Position numbers and translations under genes: made by a program
Notes under the pieces: generated by a model
What the model was told of the DNA's origin: nothing
Databases searched by the model: none
What the model saw: only the letters and a program-made list of their open reading frames with translations
DNA from: a virus
Length of the DNA stretch: 64,000 nucleotides
Reading direction: 5' to 3' (one strand)
Virus record (IMG/VR): IMGVR_UViG_3300020720_000005
Coordinates: 1 to 64,000 of that record
Shown: in pieces, positions 36,614 to 44,097 of the stretch
Position numbering within the stretch: the stretch's first letter is position 1
How the letters are laid out: each line of letters opens with the position of its first letter

Positions 36614-36889
36614 ATGTCAAATATGACACCATTCGAAATCCGTCTTGAACTATTAAAAATGGCAAAAGACATGTTAAATGATGATTATTATGGTAAACGT
36701 GAAGTAATTAGCAATAGCTGGCATGCTAAGTTAGAAATTGCTAAAATTAATGGTGGAGAGTTACCTGAACATCCAGGATTCCCAGCTTATCCATCCGAAG
36801 CAGAAATCATTGCCAAGGCTCAGACCCTAAATGGTTTTGTTTCAAACATCCCACTAGATACTACAAAGACTAGCAAAAAGTCCACCTGA
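36614..36889 (+). CDS. Hypothetical late-type protein
   Basis: A 91-residue protein (MSNMTPFEIRLELLKMAKDML start; HPGFPAYPSEAEIIAKAQTLNGFV) typical of small T4-like phage proteins of unknown role. It has its own late promoter, a structured leader, a strong AAAGGAG ribosome binding site and a terminator, so it is a monocistronic unit that is probably well expressed. Confidence 0.65.
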   Translation: MSNMTPFEIRLELLKMAKDMLNDDYYGKREVISNSWHAKLEIAKINGGELPEHPGFPAYPSEAEIIAKAQTLNGFVSNIPLDTTKTSKKST

Positions 36890-36897
36890 TAGGGATT

Positions 36898-36928
36898 GAG
36901 AGAGAGCATTTTGCTCTCTTTCTCTTTT
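36898..36928 (+). terminator. Rho-independent terminator
   Basis: AGAGAGCA (36901-36908) and TGCTCTCT (36912-36919) pair around a 3-nt loop, extended by flanking bases, with a downstream TTTCTCTTTT tract. Confidence 0.8.
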
Positions 36929-36941
36929 ACAAGGAGATCAT

Positions 36942-37544
36942 ATGCGTATATACCGTATATACATACCAATAATATTATTATTCTTAAGCGTTATATTATT
37001 AACAAAAAATATGTTTTCTGATGCGATGTTGCTTGATGTAAGTTATAACCAATTAACTAAAGAAACTCAACAACAAATCGATTGTCTTGCTGAAAATATT
37101 TACCATGAAGCTGGCTATGAATCCAGAGAAGGTAAAGAAGCAGTTGCGCTTGTTACACTTAATAGGACACAGGATCCTAGATTCCCAAAAGATATATGTG
37201 GGGTTGTTAAACAGAAAACAACTTCAGTTTGTCAGTTTTCTTGGTTTTGTCAAAATACTTCTATAAAAAATAAAGATGTATATGAAGACGCAAAAGAAGT
37301 AGCAGTTTATGTCTATGCTAATTATGAAAATTTAAAAGACATTACAAAAGGTGCATTATACTATCATGCAGATTATGTAAATCCAAAATGGAAACTCGAA
37401 AAGACTACTGTAATAGGTAGACATATTTTTTATAAAGAAAGTGGAAAATACTATGATGACAAAAATGAATCTGCAACTCAAGGAAGAACAATCAAAACAT
37501 TCCTTTCTTCTTCTGATGGAGGAGATTACTCTAACCAGCGTTAA
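36942..37544 (+). CDS. Membrane-anchored SleB/CwlJ-type cell wall hydrolase
   Basis: A 200-residue protein with an N-terminal membrane anchor (about residues 6-22) and a Hydrolase_2/SleB domain: LAENIYHEAGYESREGKEAVALVTLNR with the catalytic glutamate in YHEA, then VCQFSW, ALYYHADY and IGRHIFYK. It would cut peptidoglycan from the periplasmic side. The C-terminal 30 residues are polar and overlap the ClpP-like gene by 92 bp. Confidence 0.85.
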   Translation: MRIYRIYIPIILLFLSVILLTKNMFSDAMLLDVSYNQLTKETQQQIDCLAENIYHEAGYESREGKEAVALVTLNRTQDPRFPKDICGVVKQKTTSVCQFSWFCQNTSIKNKDVYEDAKEVAVYVYANYENLKDITKGALYYHADYVNPKWKLEKTTVIGRHIFYKESGKYYDDKNESATQGRTIKTFLSSSDGGDYSNQR

Positions 37545-38010
37545 GACTGCGGTTGAGTGGATCTTTGAAGCCAATTTTGCAGAAGAGCGTCCAGAATTAC
37601 TTAATTTAATTATTACAAGTCCAGGTGGTGATTTGAATGCAGCATTTGCTTTGATCGACACTATGCGTGGTTCTGCTATTCCAATTCGAACAATTGGTCT
37701 TGGTCAGATTGCTTCAGCTGGACTTATGATTTTTATTGCTGGTGATAAGGGTCATCGTTTGTTGACACCAAATACTTCTATCTTGAGTCATCAATACTCA
37801 TGGGGTGCATTTGGTAAAGAACATGAATTATTTGCCACTGTTAAAGAGTTTGACTTAACAACTAAGAAAATGATTAATCATTATAAAAAATGTACTGGTT
37901 TATCTGAAACAAAAATTAGAGAGGTATTGTTGCCACCTCAAGATATTTGGTTAAGCGCAACCGAATCAAAAAAATTAGGACTATGCGACGATGTTAAAGA
38001 ACTTTCTTGA
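37453..38010 (+). CDS. clpP: ClpP-like serine protease
   Basis: A protein of about 185 residues of peptidase family S14: IITSPGGDLNAAFALIDTM, nucleophile S88 (GQIASAGLM) and catalytic histidine H113 (ILSHQYS). The start is uncertain because the frame is open back into the hydrolase gene. I prefer the ATG at 37453 with GGAA upstream; GTG 37441 and ATG 37465 are alternatives. Phage ClpP-like enzymes may process proheads or divert host Clp ATPases. Confidence 0.85.
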   Translation: MMTKMNLQLKEEQSKHSFLLLMEEITLTSVKTAVEWIFEANFAEERPELLNLIITSPGGDLNAAFALIDTMRGSAIPIRTIGLGQIASAGLMIFIAGDKGHRLLTPNTSILSHQYSWGAFGKEHELFATVKEFDLTTKKMINHYKKCTGLSETKIREVLLPPQDIWLSATESKKLGLCDDVKELS

Positions 38011-38179
38011 TTACGTAAGATTCTCTGGTATATGGGTAAGTTTTGCATTAAACCCATTCCACTGGAGATTATCTGGTTCATTTCATAAACCAACAGATAC
38101 TGATCCTTCTATGTATGCAATTTATATTACCGTTGGTCCGCTGTCTGTTAGAACAGTATTGGATAACGGAACATGGTAA
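37991..38179 (+). CDS. Conserved small T4-like protein
   Basis: A 62-residue protein (FSGIWVSFALNPFHWRLSGSF, then AIYITVGPLSVRTVLDNGTW) whose NPFHW and GPLSVR segments recur in small T4-like phage proteins. It overlaps clpP by 20 bp and the next frame by a few bases. Function unknown. Confidence 0.62.
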   Translation: MLKNFLDYVRFSGIWVSFALNPFHWRLSGSFHKPTDTDPSMYAIYITVGPLSVRTVLDNGTW

Positions 38180-38193
38180 AATTAAAGGAACTT

Positions 38194-38430
38194 ATGATTA
38201 CAAACGATAAAGTGTTTATTATATCAATTCTTCTTGCAATTCTTGCATTAATTGGTAGTTATACTTACAATAAAAATGCAGAATTAAAATCAATGGAACG
38301 AAATATTGACTCTGCAATCGCAAAGGGAATTGATCCTCTTGCAGTTCGTTGCGCCTATGGTGATTCAAGCTGGATTTGTATGCAATATGCTTCAGGACAT
38401 GGTAGAGAGTCAAATATCTCTAAAAAATAG
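38194..38430 (+). CDS. Small membrane-anchored protein
   Basis: A 78-residue protein with one N-terminal membrane helix (about 6-24, FIISILLAILALIGSY) and a soluble part containing AIAKGIDPLAVRCAYGDSS, a stretch shared by small proteins of other T4-like phages. The start at 38194 has an AAGGAAC ribosome binding site; the upstream ATG at 38173 has none. Confidence 0.62.
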   Translation: MITNDKVFIISILLAILALIGSYTYNKNAELKSMERNIDSAIAKGIDPLAVRCAYGDSSWICMQYASGHGRESNISKK

Positions 38431-38441
38431 TCAAAAATCGC

Positions 38442-38470
38442 TTTACTTTAATTAAAAAGTAGGGTATAAT
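38442..38470 (+). promoter_or_regulatory. Sigma70-like promoter
   Basis: TTTACT (38442-38447), 17-bp spacer, TATAAT (38465-38470), then 7 nt to a GTG start. Confidence 0.83.
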
Positions 38471-38477
38471 ATATACT

Positions 38478-38849
38478 GTGATTAACTATTTTGATGACTA
38501 TATTATGCAAATGATTTTTACATCCCCTGGAAAGTCTAAAAAGAAAAAACCCAATGCAAAACAACGTGAGTTACGAGATAGTTGGGAACAGTTGTTAAAG
38601 AAGTATACCACAAAGACTGTTGCTCCCAAAAAGCAACAACTCAGTGATGTATACTCACTTGGAAAACCTGCTTGTCGTGAGACACCTAAGATTCCGAGTC
38701 TTCCTTTTACTGGTGGTCCATGTGTTAAAAAAGAAGCTCCAGTTTATACAGGAAGTTTGATCAAAGGTATTGGTACTATGCATAAGTCAAATGCAGTTCC
38801 AATTTTTAGCGATCAAGAAGCAAAAGATATTGCAACAATGCGTAGGTAA
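38478..38849 (+). CDS. Hypothetical protein, leaderless GTG start
   Basis: A 123-residue basic protein (SPGKSKKKKPNAKQRELRDSW). The C-terminal part YTGSLIKGIGTMHKSNAVPIFSDQEAKDIATMRR is a pattern seen in uncharacterised proteins of many phages. It starts with GTG, 7 nt after the -10 box and with no ribosome binding site. An ATG ten codons in (38508) is an alternative. Confidence 0.65.
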   Translation: MINYFDDYIMQMIFTSPGKSKKKKPNAKQRELRDSWEQLLKKYTTKTVAPKKQQLSDVYSLGKPACRETPKIPSLPFTGGPCVKKEAPVYTGSLIKGIGTMHKSNAVPIFSDQEAKDIATMRR

Positions 38850-38851
38850 AC

Positions 38852-38880
38852 TTGACTTTTATGAAGAACTAAGGTATAAT
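38852..38880 (+). promoter_or_regulatory. Sigma70-like promoter
   Basis: TTGACT (38852-38857), 17-bp spacer, TATAAT (38875-38880), then 6 nt to an ATG. Confidence 0.84.
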
Positions 38881-38886
38881 TATATA

Positions 38887-39099
38887 ATGGATTACAAAAC
38901 TAAACGACAAGAACTTCTAATTCAGAAGATGAAATTAGATAAGTTCTTTACGATGTATTTGGATAAATTTGATCGCCAGATGGATCCAGAACGAACTGAT
39001 ACCCCTATTTGGAAATTATATAAACAGAAATCTGCTGACTATAATAAAGTTTGCCAAGAAATTCGCAACACTGAATACTGGATTAAAAAACATGTTTAA
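38887..39099 (+). CDS. Small helical protein upstream of gene 33
   Basis: A 70-residue helical, highly charged protein (MDYKTKRQELLIQKMKLDKFF start). The ATG 6 nt after the -10 box implies a leaderless mRNA. By position next to 33 and 59 it could be a transcription accessory factor comparable to T4 DsbA, but sequence alone does not show this. Confidence 0.6.
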   Translation: MDYKTKRQELLIQKMKLDKFFTMYLDKFDRQMDPERTDTPIWKLYKQKSADYNKVCQEIRNTEYWIKKHV

Positions 39100-39307
39100 A
39101 TCTTCAAACGATTTTTCGCTCCATATTGAACAGATTGTTCGTGATAAAAAGATATCTTACATGGATGCTGTTCTTCAATATTGTAAAGAAAACTTTATTG
39201 AACCAGAAGATGTCGCAAAACTTGTAAATAAATCTCTTAAGGATAAACTTGAGGTAAATTTTCAAGATGAAAACTATTTACCTAAAAGAGCAAAACTGGA
39301 CGTGTGA
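39092..39307 (+). CDS. 33: Late promoter coactivator gp33
   Basis: A 71-residue protein resembling marine T4-like gp33: FSLHIEQIVRDKKISYMDAVLQYCKEN, then EPEDVAKLVNKSLKDKLEVNFQDENYLPKR. gp33 links the sliding clamp to host RNA polymerase at late promoters. The start at 39092 overlaps the preceding gene by 8 bp. Gene order 33-59-32 is that of T4. Confidence 0.8.
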   Translation: MFKSSNDFSLHIEQIVRDKKISYMDAVLQYCKENFIEPEDVAKLVNKSLKDKLEVNFQDENYLPKRAKLDV

Positions 39308-39915
39308 TGGATGGCTTTAAAGCATATCGTTACTATCTCGCATTAAAGTTACACTTTACCTCTGAGAAATTTAACGTCTTCGAAAACCGAGGAAATGTTA
39401 AAGGTTCACGTGAAGCATTTAATGCTCGGAATGATAGATATATTTTTGAGAAATTAGCAAGGAAGTTTGGAAACGATCGCGATATTATTCAGTTCTTTGT
39501 TGCGAATTTTGCTTATGGTAATGAGTCTGCAATTTATGCAGGTCAAGAAGCAGATGATAATCTAGCTGAATGGAATAAAAGAAAACAGAGTATTACTAAG
39601 ATTTTTATTGACGACCTTGCGTCTTTATTGACATATGTTGAGATAAATAAATTACCAACTTCTAGTATTTTTGATTTTAATTTTAATGAATACCCAGCTG
39701 CATTAAAGTTATGGCTCGGTGGTAAAATTTCAATTGAAACCCTTGTGATTGTAAATGAACTAGATCATATTATTGAACATTGGCTTGATAATACTTCTGT
39801 CCAATATATATGGAGTAGTGAATTATTACGAATAAAGAAGTTGACTGGTTTTATTAAATATGATAAAGAAAAACTACGTAAAATATTTACACATTTTGTT
39901 GAAGAACTAGATTAA
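39307..39915 (+). CDS. 59: Helicase loader gp59
   Basis: A 202-residue all-helical protein matching T4 gp59 (217 aa): FKAYRYYLALKLHFTSEKFNVFENRG, then EAFNARNDRYIFEKLARKF and IQFFVANFAYGNESAIY. gp59 loads the gp41 helicase onto gp32-coated forks. I use the ATG at 39307, which overlaps the last base of gene 33, rather than the GTG one codon earlier. Confidence 0.9.
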   Translation: MDGFKAYRYYLALKLHFTSEKFNVFENRGNVKGSREAFNARNDRYIFEKLARKFGNDRDIIQFFVANFAYGNESAIYAGQEADDNLAEWNKRKQSITKIFIDDLASLLTYVEINKLPTSSIFDFNFNEYPAALKLWLGGKISIETLVIVNELDHIIEHWLDNTSVQYIWSSELLRIKKLTGFIKYDKEKLRKIFTHFVEELD

Positions 39916-39916
39916 T

Positions 39917-40138
39917 ATGGGTCGCACATATCATAAATCATCAAAGAGTTTTGATGATACAGAATTTGGTGGTCGTTCGGGAAAGCATGCCAAACATTCT
40001 AACGGTAAAAAAACTGGCGGAATGAGAACGATAAATAACTATGTTGAAGAAGATTATGACATCAACGATGAAGACTTCGATGATGATGTTGAGTTAGATG
40101 ATGAAATTTCAATACAACATAATACTAATACAAAGTAA
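39917..40138 (+). CDS. Hypothetical protein with acidic tail
   Basis: A 73-residue protein, basic first (MGRTYHKSSKSF; GKHAKHSNGKKTGG) and then very acidic (about 45-66, EEDYDINDEDFDDDVELDDE). The charge split suggests a disordered accessory protein. It lies between gp59 and gp32 genes. Function unknown. Confidence 0.6.
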   Translation: MGRTYHKSSKSFDDTEFGGRSGKHAKHSNGKKTGGMRTINNYVEEDYDINDEDFDDDVELDDEISIQHNTNTK

Positions 40139-40162
40139 TATTTTAATACAAAGGAAAATACG

Positions 40163-41080
40163 ATGGATATTCAAACACTCCGTAAAATGCGCAATCAAGA
40201 CTTCAGCAAAATTGCTGGTGAATTTGATAAAATTTCTAACCCACAAAGTGGCGAAAAGAAGTCTTATGACGACAATCGCTTCTGGCGTCTAGAAGGCGAT
40301 AAAGCTGGTAACGGAACAGCAACTCTCCGATTCCTACCACGTGTTGAAGGCGATGAACTCCCATGGGTTCGCATGTTTAATCACGGCTTCCAAGGTCCAA
40401 CTGGAAAATGGTATATCGAAAACTCCCTAACAACTCTTGGTGAAAATGATCCAGTCGGTGAATTGAACACTATGCTTTGGAACTCAGGTTCTGATGCTAA
40501 CAAAGAGATCGCTCGTAAACAAAAGCGTAAGTTGTCTTTCACTGCTAACGTACTCGTTGTGTCTGACCCAAAGCACCCAGAGAACGAAGGTAAAGTATTC
40601 TTGTTTAAGTTTGGTAAGAAAATCTTTGATAAGATTATGGACAAGGCTCGTCCAACTTTTGAAGATGAGAAGCCAGTGAATGTATTCGATTTGTGGGAAG
40701 GTGCTAACTTTAAATTGCGCATGCGCAAGAAAGATGGTTACGCCAACTACGATGAGTCAGTATTTTCTGAACCATGTCCTGCTGCTGATTCTGATGAGGA
40801 ATTGGTTCGTATCGTTAATGCTCAGTACAAGTTGTCTGAGTTTACTGATCGTAGCAACTTTAAGTCTTATGATGAATTAAAGAAGAAACTTGATGCAGTT
40901 CTTTCTGGTGATACTTTTGCAGGTAAGTCTGCTGCTCAAATGTCTGAGGAAGATCGTCCAGTTGCTGCGGCACCAACCTTTGCTTCTAAGGCAGCACCAG
41001 CACCAAAAGCTGTAGCTGTAGCTGAAGATGATGACGAAGATGTAATGTCTTACTTTAAGAAAATTGCTGCTGAAGAATAA
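40163..41080 (+). CDS. 32: Single-stranded DNA-binding protein gp32
   Basis: A 305-residue gp32: an N-terminal basic cooperativity region, an OB-fold core (NRFWRLEGDKAGNGTATLRFLP, GKWYIENSLTTLGENDPVGELN, FSANVLVV-like strand, GKVFLFKFGKKIFDKI, NVFDLWEGANFKLR) and an acidic C-terminal tail (EDDDEDVMSYF). The His/Cys zinc ligands of T4 gp32 are replaced, so this version is probably zinc-free. It has an AAAGGAAAA ribosome binding site and a strong terminator. Confidence 0.93.
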   Translation: MDIQTLRKMRNQDFSKIAGEFDKISNPQSGEKKSYDDNRFWRLEGDKAGNGTATLRFLPRVEGDELPWVRMFNHGFQGPTGKWYIENSLTTLGENDPVGELNTMLWNSGSDANKEIARKQKRKLSFTANVLVVSDPKHPENEGKVFLFKFGKKIFDKIMDKARPTFEDEKPVNVFDLWEGANFKLRMRKKDGYANYDESVFSEPCPAADSDEELVRIVNAQYKLSEFTDRSNFKSYDELKKKLDAVLSGDTFAGKSAAQMSEEDRPVAAAPTFASKAAPAPKAVAVAEDDDEDVMSYFKKIAAEE

Positions 41081-41094
41081 TTTAGTAGTTGTTG

Positions 41095-41120
41095 AAAAGG
41101 GCACTTCGGTGCCCTTTTTT
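41095..41120. terminator. Bidirectional terminator between gene 32 and tail genes
   Basis: AAAAGGGCAC-TTCG-GTGCCCTTTTTT: a stem with a UUCG tetraloop and a T run. It ends gene 32 and, with its A run on the other side, may also stop the converging minus-strand tail operon. Confidence 0.92.
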
Positions 41121-42759
41121 ATGCGTATTTTGTAGCGATATACCTACTTTGAGATGACTCTTGGTTCCTAATTGGAGATTTAATAACCTGATTAGTAGTA
41201 TTGTTCGTAGTTTGCGGAGCATTGACTACATTAGTCTTGTTACTTGCAACTGGAGCACCAGATAATGCCGCATTATCAGCAGATTTTTGTTCAACTGTAG
41301 TAGCACTTGTTGGCGTAGCTGCTTCTGGTGTACTACCTTTTGCTTTAGCAGGTTCAGCATCTTTAAATGGATAGAACGGACCAACGCTAACTTTACCTGT
41401 TAATTTTGTATCTAATAAAGTAATTTCTGGAATACCTATCTTAGATAACATACCCATGAAAGCATCCTTCATTGATGTGAAGAATTCTGTTACTGGCTTA
41501 ATGATATGGTCTTCAGTCCATGCTGCCATATCGCCAATAACTTCTTTGATTTTATCTTTATCAAATAATCCAAAAGTTAAGAAATCAATTATACCAGCAA
41601 GACCAGCGATAAGTGCTTTACCGATATCGCCTGTCTTTTGGAACTCCTCAAACCCATCCATAATACCTTCAAATAACGCACCAACAATCATACCAATTGC
41701 AAATACTTTACCTAGTGCTTTAAGGATTGCTCCTGGATTTAATAATGCTTTAAATGCTTGCATTAAACCACCAGAGAGCATACTGAATAACGAATCTAAT
41801 AAACCACCACCTTCTGGTTTCTTTTCATCTGGTTTAGCACCTTTAGATTTATCTGCGCCTCCAGTATTCTCAGCAATAATTTTTAAATAATGGAGTTCGT
41901 CATCCTCCATTTTTTTACTTTCTTCAACTGCTTCTGCGTTTTGAGTAGCTTCAGCAGCAGTTGCTGTTGGAGTTTTTTGAGGAGCACTAACCTTATCAAA
42001 ATTAATATTTCTTTCAGTTGGATCTGGAGTTACTGCTTTTGCACTTTTATCATAAGAACGGTATTGGTTAGTTAGCTGTTCTTTTTTATTAAGCATCTCT
42101 TTACCAGTTTTAGATGCTCCAAATTCTTCGTCGCTAATACCATGTTTAGCTTTAAGAGCAGAAATTTTCTGATCATGAGCTTTTATTTGTTTAGAAGTAT
42201 TATATGCACCTTCAGCATCTTCATCAGTAACATCATTACCAAGTGCTTTTTGTTTCTGTTTAAACGCATCTTTGGCCAGAGTTTTATTAAAAACACCACC
42301 AACATTTAATGCCCCAAGAACTGTTTTCTTTAAACCACCATTAGCAATACCAAACTTTTCTTTAACCCCCTCTTTCTTTTGAGTTAAAGAGTCACCAAGT
42401 TTTTGTAGAAAATTACCACTAGTATTCATCGCCTTTGCTAACTCAGCAATCTTATCAGATTCTTGATAAGCAATCCTGTCCATTTCTTCTCTAGTTTTCC
42501 AAAATGTTTTGCTACCTTTTAACTGTTGTTTTGCGGTATCTAGAATTTGTTCTTGGATTTTGGAAACATCAATACCACCATTAGCATTTTTCTGAATTTT
42601 CTCACGGTCTTTAGATAGTTCCATCAGCTTTCTAATTGAAGATAGTTCACCAAGAGAAGCCTGTTGTGCTGCCAGTAGATTATCTAATCCCTCAGCATTA
42701 GACTGTGTCTGTTGTCTGATACTAGAATTTACTGAACTGTTACCTGTGCGTTTTGCCAT
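41119..42759 (-). CDS. Putative tape-measure protein (gp29 position)
   Basis: A 546-residue protein. The N-terminal half is helical and charged (about 1-240). A hydrophobic Gly/Ala-rich region (about 320-400, GLLDSLFSMLSGGLMQAF onward) is typical of tape measures, and the C-terminal tail is Ser/Thr/Asn-rich. It follows directly after the frameshifting chaperone pair gp26/gp51, the standard position of a tail tape-measure gene. I assign it on position and composition rather than on sequence motif. Confidence 0.6.
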   Translation of the reverse strand: MAKRTGNSSVNSSIRQQTQSNAEGLDNLLAAQQASLGELSSIRKLMELSKDREKIQKNANGGIDVSKIQEQILDTAKQQLKGSKTFWKTREEMDRIAYQESDKIAELAKAMNTSGNFLQKLGDSLTQKKEGVKEKFGIANGGLKKTVLGALNVGGVFNKTLAKDAFKQKQKALGNDVTDEDAEGAYNTSKQIKAHDQKISALKAKHGISDEEFGASKTGKEMLNKKEQLTNQYRSYDKSAKAVTPDPTERNINFDKVSAPQKTPTATAAEATQNAEAVEESKKMEDDELHYLKIIAENTGGADKSKGAKPDEKKPEGGGLLDSLFSMLSGGLMQAFKALLNPGAILKALGKVFAIGMIVGALFEGIMDGFEEFQKTGDIGKALIAGLAGIIDFLTFGLFDKDKIKEVIGDMAAWTEDHIIKPVTEFFTSMKDAFMGMLSKIGIPEITLLDTKLTGKVSVGPFYPFKDAEPAKAKGSTPEAATPTSATTVEQKSADNAALSGAPVASNKTNVVNAPQTTNNTTNQVIKSPIRNQESSQSRYIATKYA

Positions 42760-42765
42760 TTTAGT

Positions 42766-42951
42766 TTATCTCTTGTTTGTTTCTATTCTTTGTTTTTCTT
42801 CTTCTAAATACTGTATTAACATAGCAACGTAAACTTCTCTTTCAAAAGGAATCATATTTTCAATCTCTGCTAGAGAGTATTTGTGGTACTGCATCAAAGC
42901 GAAATTCATTTTATAATAATTCGCTAGACTTTCATGGCAGAGATTAATTAA
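42766..42951 (-). CDS. 51: gp51-like tail chaperone part, expressed by -1 frameshift
   Basis: A 61-residue frame that begins in the T8 run at the end of gene 26 (re-reading position 42951 as TTA) and contains NYYKMNFALMQYHKYSLAEIENMIPFER split over about 11-38. This region resembles gp51/tail-assembly chaperone sequences of T4-like phages. It has no good independent start: the only early ATG (15th codon) lacks a ribosome binding site. It ends 6 bp before the tape-measure start. Confidence 0.65.
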   Translation of the reverse strand, partial: LINLCHESLANYYKMNFALMQYHKYSLAEIENMIPFEREVYVAMLIQYLEEEKQRIETNKR

Positions 42952-43670
42952 AAAAAACTTTGCATTCCCTCCAAGGTTTTAATATGATGTTTGCCACATA
43001 TTGGACAGTCGTATTCAACATCTTTTTTAATCCTTGGTATAGTTGAAAAGAATTCTTGGACTTTTATAAATTGCTCAGAATTTAGATTACCCAAGAATTC
43101 AATTAGATCTTCTTTCTTTTGTTCTTTAGCGTAGTGTAGTTTATCGCCTTCGTAAATATAATTTACACACTCAGCTATAATATTAAAAATATTATCTAGA
43201 TCATCAGTATCAGTTTTTTCTAACTTACTCATAATTTCAATTGTTGGATATTTCATTACAATACCAACATCACCAAATAAATCTATTTTTGCATTATGAT
43301 TTTCTGGAGTTTCAACAGAAATTTTAGTTAAATCAATTGAGATCTTTACCTTGGCTTTATCGTTTTGATCCCCATGGTCATTATCACACGGAAATAATAG
43401 TTCAACAGTTTCACCAACAGATTTTGCTCGAATTTGAGTAAAGATATACTCAAGATCAAATGTAGCTAAATCATTTGGATCAATTTTATCTAAAATACAA
43501 GATCTGATTACACTCTTAAGCGTATCTACCATAATAACAGTATCTTCACTTTGTTGCGCAATTAAAATTGCCTTTTCTTCTTTTACTAAAAACGGACGAT
43601 ACTTAACACTTTTTTTAGTAGAAGGTATCACCAAATTATAAATTGGTGTACTCATTACTGGCAATGCCAT
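42948..43670 (-). CDS. 26: gp26-like tail/baseplate assembly chaperone
   Basis: A 240-residue protein of the T4 baseplate gp26 group (T4_baseplate family): IPSTKKSVKYRPFLVKEEKAILIAQQSED near the start, then a central acidic domain and a C-terminal CPICGKHHIKTLEGMQSFF. The CPxC-x2-HH arrangement could bind zinc. The gene ends AGT TTT TTT TA(A) in a run of eight T, where -1 slippage would fuse it to the gp51-like frame. Confidence 0.82.
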   Translation of the reverse strand: MALPVMSTPIYNLVIPSTKKSVKYRPFLVKEEKAILIAQQSEDTVIMVDTLKSVIRSCILDKIDPNDLATFDLEYIFTQIRAKSVGETVELLFPCDNDHGDQNDKAKVKISIDLTKISVETPENHNAKIDLFGDVGIVMKYPTIEIMSKLEKTDTDDLDNIFNIIAECVNYIYEGDKLHYAKEQKKEDLIEFLGNLNSEQFIKVQEFFSTIPRIKKDVEYDCPICGKHHIKTLEGMQSFF

Positions 43671-43672
43671 AA

Positions 43673-44095
43673 TTATTCTCCTTTAGACATATTCTTAATT
43701 AACTTATTCAACTCAGCAGTGCTACCAACAAAGATAGCATTATTCGTTACTTTATCAGCACCTTTCTTTGGTGCATCTAATTTTTGTTTTTGCTGATGTA
43801 TATCTAATAGTTGTTGGTTTACATCAGCCAATTGTTTCATAAGATTACCCACAACCTCAAAAGCACGTGGATGTTCAGATTGTTTAGCTACTTCAAGAGC
43901 AGAATATAAAGCATTCTGTCCAGTAATAAGAAGCTCGCGCAGATTTGCTCTAGTAGTTTCGTAGTCGGTTTCAATTTTACTTTCTGGTGTTTGTAGAATT
44001 TCACCAGTAGTATTATCAATCACTTCGCTTACCTCACATTTAGATTTTGGAGGTGTCATATTAAACACCTCTGATAATGTATCATCAATTTTCAT
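43673..44095 (-). CDS. 16: Small terminase subunit gp16
   Basis: A 140-residue protein with the central coiled helices of T4 gp16: DYETTRANLRELLITGQNAL, then EVAKQSEHPRAFEVVGNLMK and QLADVNQQLLDIHQQKQKL. It oligomerises as a ring and stimulates DNA packaging by gp17, which is not in the window. It is separated from gene 26 by 2 bp. Confidence 0.87.
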   Translation of the reverse strand: MKIDDTLSEVFNMTPPKSKCEVSEVIDNTTGEILQTPESKIETDYETTRANLRELLITGQNALYSALEVAKQSEHPRAFEVVGNLMKQLADVNQQLLDIHQQKQKLDAPKKGADKVTNNAIFVGSTAELNKLIKNMSKGE

Positions 44096-44097
44096 AT

